A DNA stretch of 64,000 nucleotides from contig CM055280.1 in the NCBI GenBank assembly GCA_029237695.1, forward strand, positions 36,106,508 through 36,170,507. The letters are read 5' to 3'. Positions 55,788 to 64,000 of the stretch are shown here, piece by piece. The position numbers were made by a program, and so were the translations under genes. Positions within the stretch are counted from its first letter, which is position 1. Each line of letters begins with the position of its first letter. The notes below the pieces were generated by a model, which worked only from the letters and a program-made list of their open reading frames with translations, was not told the DNA's origin and made no database searches. This DNA comes from Conchocele bisecta. Taxonomy: Eukaryota; Mollusca; Bivalvia; Lucinida; Thyasiridae.

Positions 55788-56097
55788 GCTTTATCCCGTC
55801 AACACAGTGAGTATGTGCCGTGAAACACGGTGCCGTGAAACATTTTTGATATCCTATCAATACGACCTACTCACTGCGTATGAATATGTGCGGTTACTGG
55901 GATTATCTCTTTGCATTTTAAAGCTATTTGTGTGTGTTGAAGGGATAAATAGAATAGTAGGTTAGTGCCGTGAATGGGAAAACATATCTGGCGCGGCACG
56001 GAAACGGGATGTGCTCGGCAGAGCCTCGCCCATCCCGTTTCCTGAGCCTTGCCAGATATTTTTTCCCATTCACGGCATTAACCTACTATTCTCTATA
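55788..56097. repeat. Palindrome modules L and K, third copies
   Basis: L: TTATCCCGTCAACACAGTGA to GTGTTGAAGGGATAAAT (55788-55948). K: AGAATAGTAGGTTAGTGCCG and mirror (55949-56097). Confidence 0.8.
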
Positions 56098-56107
56098 AGT
56101 TCAATAG

Positions 56108-56700
56108 CGGAATCGATAGGTCGTGATTTTAAGCTGAATTGTGCATTTTGTGATACAAGCATGAAATTTGGTACAGTCGTAGATGAAACCATAATAAAGG
56201 ATTTTAGCTATAGGGACATTCCAGATTTGTCACGTGACTCAAATGGCGGCCATTTTTAAAGATGGCTGCCGATAATAGTACATGCATGTAAGAGCATGGA
56301 ATAAATTTGCCTGAATAATAATAATATAAGTATTGTTTTCTCTCAAAATATTTATTTTGTTCTATAATTGAATAACTGTACTATAAATATGAGTTACATG
56401 TTTCAAAAAACAGCTAACATTTTAAAATGGCCGCCAAAATAGAATATATTTTAGTAGGTTTTCAAATATTTGATGCACATGACACGGAGGTATAATAATA
56501 TAAGTGTTTTTTTCTCTCACAACATTTAACATGTTCTATAATTGAATAATCATACTATCAATACGAGTTACATGTTCCAAAAATGTCTACCATTTTAAAA
56601 TGGCTGCCAAAATAGCTCCAACAATCATATATTTGTGAAAGTTTTCAAATATTTTATGCACGTGACATGGAATTATCGTCTCCTAATAGTTATGTTATTA
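56108..56700. repeat. Dispersed repeat with ~175-bp internal duplication
   Basis: 56108-56270 (TGTGCATTTTGTGATACAAG, CATGAAATTTGGTA, TTTTAGCTATAGGGACAT) is found inverted at 61365-61530. Behind it TTCTCTCA.AA.ATTTA and TGTTCTATAATTGAATAA, then AAATGGC.GCCAAAATA, occur twice (56335-56450, 56510-56625). Confidence 0.65.
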
Positions 56701-57667
56701 GTGGAAGGGATTTGGAAAGATATATACTAATTCAGTACTACTGTGAATCGTTTACTTACTGTTGTAATGAAGAAAACGTAAAATTACCTTACCAACTTAA
56801 AGCCTATATTAGCTTATAACCGGAATTTGATTTTGTCTATTCTGGTGGAAACTTGCCATATTCTCGACATTGTGTATACATGTACTCCCAAATGCATGGT
56901 TTGCCGTGTACCACATATTGCCAAACATACTGACTCATTAGTAGCCGATAGCATAATTATGGTCTGATTTGGAAATATTTGTTAGTCCGATATGCAACTG
57001 TCCAGTACCATATGTAGTATAACAATATAAATGTAATTAACAAAGAAAACACATTGTTCCATAGCTGCAGTATTTTTGACTTAAACATTCCCATTCACAC
57101 CCTTCCGATTGAAACGATACATGCGTGTACGTCAAAACGATACATAAAACTATTTAAATGTAATGACACGATCTACCCACCATACCAAAATATATTTCTT
57201 GCATGTGTCTGGCGAAAATAAATGCAAACAAGAAGTTGTCCGCTATTTCACGTCTCTTTCACTTGTCGAATATACAGGCGCCTAGAAATGGGTCCTTTGC
57301 ATATCAAGAGGTACGTATAATAGATATATAGCTTAATTGGACATTACAGACGAGGGAATGTGGCTGATGGTGATAACAGAACTAATACACTGTACTATTG
57401 TGTTGCAATAGGTAATTATATTATTGTTTTGTGAATGATAATGGCATTATAATATAGATTTTTCAAAACAAATGTATTCGGTCTCGTTCAATTTCTTTCT
57501 ACGGAAGGACATAACTTTGTGCTATTTTGACTTTCCTTCAAACAGCGTAATCTCATTTAAATGTAGCTGAGTATAACATAGTTTGCAACATTAAATAACC
57601 ATAAAATAAACAGTATAGTGAGTTAAGTGGGTTGCAGTGTCCACTAGATTTGTCAGTAAGCGTAAAA

Positions 57668-57763
57668 ACACGGACGGACGGACGGAACGGACGGACGGAC
57701 GGAGGACGGACGGACGGACGGACGGACGGACGACCTGACTCCAGTATACCCCCCCCCCCCCCC
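57668..57763. repeat. (ACGG)n microsatellite followed by a C-tract
   Basis: GGACGGACGG units at 57671-57733, then about 15 C at 57749-57763. This combination of ACGG tract and C-run lies 100 bp before the start of the pseudogene at 57867. Confidence 0.85.
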
Positions 57764-57866
57764 CACAACTCGTTGCGGGTGGTATAAATACGGATGATAA
57801 ACAAGCATTACAATTAGCTTTGTACAGTCTGTCTTCAGATGATATTCCCGTCGTGCGCTGATAAAA

Positions 57867-60800
57867 ATGGACAAACGTCGCAAAATGTTGGACCCTCGTC
57901 AACCTGGGACACCAACTACACACTTGTCTACCAAATGGGATACATCTGCTCTGTGTTAGGAGAATACTTCTGAAATATTACACCGTCCAGCGGACTCTAA
58001 ACGTACAACGCATGGAGTATGTTATACCTCGATAGCTGACAATATTGCCGGTTTTCTTGATATTGAATGTTTGCCGAAAACGGTTAATGTGTCATATCTG
58101 AGAGTCGATGACAACATTGAAATAGTATTCAATAGTAATAAAGCTATATTCCATAACTCGTGTAGACTGAGAATGAACAAAACACAATCAAAAACCGTTG
58201 AAACTGGCTGAAGATGTATCGTGCTTCTTTTGTGACTTACCATCGTCTGTAAAGTCATTTCGGCATGCATCAATAAATTAAATTAGTGAACATGTAAACA
58301 AAAGGTGTGCTGTCGAACTGTAAGAGAGTCGTTCGGGACGTGGACTCACTGACGAAACGTGTATAGAGGAGATGGGGAAGCCTTTCACTGATAGTAGCAA
58401 AGACCTACTGGTACTAGACACCAGAGATAATATGGATTCAGGAGTAATCTTCTGTGCACCATATTGAGGAACTTGGCCAGCATCAATGTCTTTATATAAT
58501 GTCTCAAACGTGAGGTGGAGATCTTGACGAGTTGTTTTCGCATGAAAACCATGCATATCCTCCATACTTGTCACACATGATCTCGTAGGCTGTTTGGAAG
58601 ATATGCTCCCTGTGCTAGAGAATGATCCAATTTCCACGATTGATGCTGTCAAACATTGACGGTGCTGCCATAGTCAACTTTCTTCGACCTCTTACTATCA
58701 TGACATTTAATTGCTATGCAACGGATGTGTTTCTACCATCTGTTTCTACATCAGTTCACAATTGCAGCATGCAAGTCGGCTGGATATAGTTTGGGATGAA
58801 GTATAAGCCAGATAGTTTGAAGGCAGGTACACGAAGCAAGAGAGGCTTTGGTGTGGTATGGACCTGTCACCAGGTTATTCTGATTTCAGGGCTGAATATA
58901 TAGGGCCGCGCCATGTATGAAAACCGGGTTTAATGACAACGTTATGGAAAGCGGTAAACGACGTCGGAAAAACGACGATTCAAATTGTCTAACGTCGCCG
59001 TAAAAGTTCACAGTTTGCCCTCCCATTTACGTTTACTGGCGTCAGTTAACATTAAGTGTGAACGGAAAACGGAAAATGATAACTATCTGAAACTTTCACT
59101 AATATGAGACGCGATGCCTTGTACCTCAGTACACATATTATGATATCATGACTTTACGTCACGTACTTGTGACGTCACTGAACGTGAATACATGTTTGAT
59201 GTTATGGCCATGGTGTCGTGACAAAATATTATAGCAAGGATACTTGCACGAGTTCCTCGCATCATCAATGACTTAGAAATGCTTGAGGCGCTGTACATTG
59301 TCGCCTAACTGTCGTTCTTTGACATTGTCACTCTGTTTCGTCGTTTGTCCTTATGAATTGAAAATGGTGAACGCATAATTTAACTGGTTACATATCAGCG
59401 AATTTTTCGCTTACACTGCACTTTGATTCATAAATAATCTTAAATATGTACAACCAAGTGTATGCAAACGATATTAGTAAATTGAGACTTTTGAACAATT
59501 CTATTCAATACTTAGCGAACGATATGCCATTTAATGCCACTTATTTTATCATAAACGGAGGTAGACACGCAGCTATGTAATTACATATATATCCGGTGTT
59601 TGTATTGAATTTGGCAAAATAAATGCATCAACATCTCTCTAATAGATTCAGAATCAGTGATTTCATTGCAGCTTCTTGATTGTTTGTGTATAAGCAATAC
59701 ATAATGCACAAAACACGCAGTGAGGTCGGTGGAGTTTTCGAAATGTCTTGAAATTAATTTGAAATTTGATGGTCATAAACTTGCTTTTCGTACGATTTGT
59801 AGTATCAAATCATCAGCTTATCACTTGACTGCATAATAATGGATATCAGGCGATGGTAATGCGATCCTCAAGAAAGACACACGGCGACAGTTATCACGCT
59901 ATCACGCTACCACATCTGCCCGACGTCGTGTTTTGTCACAAAGTTAATGTTATAAGCGGCCTACTGCCCTCTTTAAAATATGTCGTCGCAAACGAAATGT
60001 TAAATAATGTCGCTATTATTCCCCAAAATTATTTCAGACAGCAGCAAACAACAGGGAAACGCCAACACTTCTCACTCTGCCTTGTTTGAAAATTATTCAT
60101 ACGAAATTACGTTACTTGGGCCGCAATCCAAAACATGACGTTACATTAGCAACTGCAACACGAGCCATAAACATTATTTTCATACATTGTCTTGGTCTAA
60201 TGGGAGACACTTGGCCAGGCTACGAGATATCCAAATTTGGTTGACATGCGATAAAAGATGACAAATCTGTAGGACTTGTCCGGGTATTTTATCAACACGT
60301 CTTGTATACGCCGTTGATAAAGACGTAATTTCACCGTCATTGATCTAAAACGTCATATAAGTTTTTGCCACGCGTCATAAAAATACTTCTAAAATGAAAA
60401 GTAATTGGGATACATTGATAATTTTGGCGGCATATGGCTTTTAAAAGATGTACAATTCAGAATACGCGAAAAAGTAAAAACTGAATTTTTTGTCATTAAG
60501 CCCGGTTTTCGCACGGCGCGGCTCATATTTATTTCAATGGAAATATTTTGTTCGGATTTTCGGATTTTCCCCCCAATTCAGCAGGTTGAATACTGGATCG
60601 AACTCGTTGACCCGCCCTTAAATGGCATTAGCTGTTGATAGGCCGTTAAACACAAACAAACAAACGAACAAGAGAGGCAGACGTGTACGTATACGTGTAG
60701 CACCATCAAATACAGTTCATGAAAACTGGCAAGAGTTTCTTCGGATTGATGAAACAAGATGGAACTATTTGCCTATCTGACAACATGTCTAGCCACGCTT

Positions 60801-61290
60801 GCAACTGACAAACAAGTAATTAGCACATACCCTACTGATGTCTTGCGCACACAGGCAATAGAGGTGTTGGCTCTTGTACCCTGTACCCATGAGGAAGCTG
60901 ATACCCGTATCTTGCTTCATGTGGCAGATGCCGCGAAAGAAGGATATACACACATATCGATGCGTACTGTTGACACGGATATTTTCCTTTTGCCAGTAAC
61001 ATCAGCCCAGAATCTTGATATTGACTTGTGGGTATGATTTGGAACAGGAAAATTCGGCTCTTGTCCGCACATGGTATGGTAAGCGTATTGGCCCCAGATG
61101 TGTGTGTTGCTTTACCGATGTCACTCATTTACGGGATGCGACACAGTGTCAATTTTTGGCGGTAGGGGTAAGCGGACTGCTTGGGACGCTTGGAAGGCAT
61201 ATGGTGAAGTAACACCAGTTTGTTTTATACTTTGCCTTCTGCACCAGAGTCCATACACGACTGGATTCAACCACTCAAATGTCAAACGTC
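57867..61290 (+). pseudogene. Orphan multi-domain protein family member, C-terminal PIN/FEN-like motifs; broken and split by an insertion
   Basis: Coding sense runs left to right in several frames. N-terminal part (57867-58250): MDKRRKMLDP start, a TAG at 57957-57959, then CYTSIADNIAGFLDIECLPK, FHNSCRLRMNKT and CFFCDLPSSVKSFRHAS, a Cys/His arrangement suggesting zinc binding. Middle (58350-58850): EEMGKPFTDSSKDLLVLDTR, then damaged sequence, DGAAIVNFLRPL, YATDVFLPSVST, RLDIVWDE and KPDSLKAGTRSKRG. C-terminal part (60660-61290): KRGRRVRIRVAPSN, NWQEFLRI, LFAYLTTCLATLATDKQVIS, HEEADTRILLHVADAAKEGY, MRTVDTDIFLL and TGCDTVSIFGGRGKRTAWDA. I recognise this order from uncharacterised metazoan proteins but know no assigned function. 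The EEAD / VDTD / GCD spacing resembles the acidic clusters of PIN-fold 5' nucleases (FEN/XPG), which is an inference. At least five frame changes and several stops make it non-coding. Confidence 0.6.
58852..60668. mobile_element. 1.8-kb insertion in the orphan pseudogene, retroelement-like tail
   Basis: CAAGAGAGGC is present at the end of the first half (58842-58851) and again at the start of the second half (60669-60678), as expected of a 10-bp target-site duplication. The right end reads GCTGTTGATAGGCCGTTAAA followed by CACAAACAAACAAACGAA, an A-rich tail like that of mollusc SINE/LINE 3' ends. The interior has no recognisable ORF. An intron is an alternative, but no good GT/AG pair fits the break. 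Confidence 0.55.
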
Positions 61291-61364
61291 GTGAGATAAA
61301 AAAAGAATGATATTATTTTTATTTCAGTGACATTATGCCAGTTACCCACATCCACATAATATTG

Positions 61365-61530
61365 CTGGCGGCCATTTTGGAAAATGGCTGCCATTTTTGT
61401 TATGTGACAAATCTGAGATGTCCCTATAGCTAAAAGTAGTTAAAATAATGTTTCCTAACAGTATACCAAATTTCATGCTTGTATCACAAAATGCACAATT
61501 TTCTGACATATCGATTCCGCTACAACGCAA
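61365..61530. repeat. Dispersed repeat, inverted copy of 56108-56270
   Basis: GGCGGCCATTTTGGAAAATG, ATGTCCCTATAGCTAAAA, AAATTTCATGCTTGTATCAC and TATCGATTCCGCTA appear as the reverse complement of the 56-kb copy. Confidence 0.75.
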
Positions 61531-61539
61531 GTTGTACAC

Positions 61540-64000
61540 AGAGAGTATCAAAGCATTAGTTGCAGTTCAAATAAAACGGAATCACAACTATCGGTGTCTG
61601 ATTAGTAACAGAGACTTTCAAGAAAAGAAGAAACTATAATGTGAATTAAATGAATATTTCATAAAACACAAGCACACTGGAATTCCAATATTGACGAGAT
61701 ATATGAGGAATATATGACATTGTATAATATATATATTGATGGCAACCATGATACCGATATGGAAGGGAGAATGAACATATATTCCAGTTGGTGCTTTAAA
61801 TTAGTTGACCCATCACATTGTGGCTATGTCAATAATGTAACCCAGATACGTTGAATCACACTTGAATAGCTTGACGTAAAGATGTACAGTGGAATAGATT
61901 GATTATAACATAACTTGCGTTTAGCAAAATGTCATAGATGGCAATGCACCTCTATTTTCCACTGAATTGACCATATCGGTGCTGCGAGTTATCCTTACCT
62001 CATCAACATGTGTAGCAATATACTATACTATTTATCATTTATTGATTGACACACTTACTTCCATCCGTATTCACACTGAGATTACATGACCGCGTCTAAT
62101 TTTCCGCAAAGCAGCATGCGTGTGACAGAGAGGATGGATTCCCTGTTGTACTCACACTATAATAGGGGTTATATATATAGGAAGGTCTTTTTTTCACGTA
62201 TTTAATATCACCAACTTATCAAAATAGAAACTTCCATATATGACAATACAATGACACCTCATTATCATATAGACGACCACTTAACACTCACAAAAATTTG
62301 ACAAATGTTAGTAAATAAGAAATAGAGGCCAGTCAATGTAATGCAATTCTTAAATTTCCTAATGAAAGTGACATCACATTTTGTATATGTCCTAATATAT
62401 ACTGGCTTGGCAACCAGCAGTCTGTTGTGCCATCCCGCTATTAACTGCAGTTGATTGTCTAAGATATAATGGCTCTTGAGCACCGTAGTAATAACGAACA
62501 TACAAGCAATATGACAATGCAAGCACTATGACTTATACTGGACATGAGTAGCACATGGCATATACGCATAAGCTTTATACGTACGTTCAACGTTGCAACG
62601 GATATCTTAGAACAATCGTCGTTATGAAGATAAGTGTCGCTTTAAATACAGAGCATTCGGACGTATTTCGTTTCGCATAGAATAGAAGCTCATAAATATG
62701 AACTATACGACGTATGTTAAGTGCCTCGTTGAATAGTTAGATTACTGCCGTCCCCCTATCATACTTAGTGTACATCCAAATGGCATGTGTTCTGTTCTTT
62801 TCCAGGTGTCCAGTGTCTACATGGTGTATACTTTCCAGTTTACACTTGCTCAAAACATGTGCTAATATTTCATGTAGAGAAACAACCCAGTTTGGAGACT
62901 TTCCAGGTGAGGAAACTTTAGTTATTACAATGACTAAATTAATTAGAATAACCAGTCGCTGTTTCAACTTGCACACTGACTTCTGCACATACATGAGCTT
63001 ATCATAGGATATGCGAATATTTTTTTCTCGGAAATGAATGCTCTTTCTTATGCAGTGTGTGTATGTATCAGGTTAACACGAATATTAAGACTCAATGGAT
63101 GGAAACATGTGAAATGAATTGCAGATATCTTTGTAGCTACTTGTATTATGTGTTTGCATATACATCATGTACATGTACCAGTACAAACCGATGAGAATTG
63201 CACCGATGAAAATTATTTCAGTCTATGCAAATGTCATGAATAGCATCTCCTTCAAACATGCCATTGCTACAGCACGTCATTCATACAGCACATTAGCAGG
63301 GTCGTCAAACATGGTTAGACTTGTATAGCCCAGATATCAGTCCCCGATATAGGATACCCATGAGCACTCTATAAACTAATTTAATGTATTTGGATACTAA
63401 GTAATGTTAGCGAATCATTATAACCACAATGGAAATGATTTCAAAGAATGTTAAAAATTGTGTGTACATGGTTAAATTAAGCCAAATATCTACGTGTGTG
63501 GCTTTGTCATATGTTGATCCTGGGGAAATCGTTTTATTGTGCAGACCATTTTGAAATAATTACCGTAATGTAATTGTTTTATATAAGGCAATATTAATAA
63601 TGGCTGAATGTTGGATTCGTTGGTACTCTTAAGTAAAATAATGAACTTGTGCATCTTTTTGTTTTTATGAAAAGGCAGTTTGGTGGCCATTTTGAAATGT
63701 AAAGATGATAGTGTATGCGAAACGGTATCAATATACTTCTTACTAGATACCATGAGGTGAAATGATATGCATATATACATAAAATTACGCTTCTACGTGT
63801 CAAATAAACTAGCCTATCTGAAAACGTATATTTATTGCGGCCATCTTGAAAACATGACCGCCATGCTTGGACAAAACTAATATTTTTCTACTAGCAGCAT
63901 AGATAATAGCTATCAGTTCGATCTGCTGAGCAATTTATACCATTACCGGGTCAATGGAAACTTCAGATTATCCTATACATATCACTATTCGGGCACCAAA
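61540..64000. other. No gene recognised
   Basis: About 2.4 kb of AT-rich DNA. The only ORFs are short and of unstructured composition. GCGGCCATCTTGAAAACATG near 63838 is a further hint of the dispersed repeat type seen at 28-29 kb. Confidence 0.35.

Noticed and set aside
57553..57923. RPSVRPSV-type repeats on the minus strand
   Set aside because: Direct translation of the (ACGG)n microsatellite and the C-tract.
58278..58652. 124-codon Ser-rich minus-strand frame
   Set aside because: The plus strand of this stretch aligns in order with the rest of the orphan family (EEMGKPFTDSSKD and DGAAIVNFLRPL), so the minus frame is a shadow.
59853..60089. 78-codon frame in the 1.8-kb insertion
   Set aside because: No domain-like pattern and no support from adjacent sequence; probably chance.

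Overview
The window reads as AT-rich metazoan DNA with introns, most likely from a marine mollusc (bivalve-like). This rests on single-domain thrombospondin type 1 (TSP1) exons split by long introns, Tc1/mariner, Ty3/gypsy and several non-LTR retrotransposons, abundant foldback/MITE elements, (ACGG)n microsatellites and 'gcggccatcttggat' type dispersed repeats. The taxon is an inference. There is no bacterial-style operon, no CRISPR array and no rRNA or tRNA gene that I can support.

Layout. 1-1.5 kb: the end of a compact virus-like block of four small same-strand ORFs with short AT-rich leaders and membrane segments. Two are broken, which suggests an endogenised Maverick/Polinton- or adintovirus-like element. 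1.5-16 kb: a mosaic of foldback elements and MITEs, one large 1.27-kb inverted repeat whose arms carry a 21-bp minisatellite, and a non-LTR retrotransposon 3' fragment at 10.1-10.8 kb. 16.5-31.2 kb: five phase 1-1 TSP1 exons on the minus strand, belonging to one extracellular/adhesion-type gene. Their introns hold a Tc1 transposon with both ends preserved (22.2-23.8 kb), MITEs, a second copy of the 10.1-kb retrotransposon family and a 430-bp tandem repeat. Two of the five exons carry an in-frame TAG. 31.25-37.7 kb: a 6.4-kb minisatellite that changes from a 16-bp unit to a 33-bp unit built from the same 16-mer plus a new 17-mer. 39-45.1 kb: a Tc1 fragment, a decayed Ty3/gypsy element (gag zinc knuckle, protease, RT), and inside its RT a 4.2-kb L1/Tx1-like LINE bounded by a 13-bp target-site duplication. 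45-57.8 kb: MITEs, microsatellites, and a decayed LINE (endonuclease end, linker, RT start) interrupted by an alternating array of palindromes. 57.9-61.3 kb: a decayed member of an orphan multi-domain protein family whose C-terminal part has a PIN/FEN-nuclease-like acidic pattern. It is split by a 1.8-kb insertion with matching 10-bp flanks. 61.5-64 kb: nothing I can name.

How it fits together: the only plausible host gene is the TSP1 gene. Almost everything else is mobile DNA at different stages of decay, often nested, so relative insertion order can be read directly. The best leads for something undescribed are the virus-like block at the left edge, the orphan nuclease-like pseudogene at 58-61 kb, and the composite 16/33-bp minisatellite.
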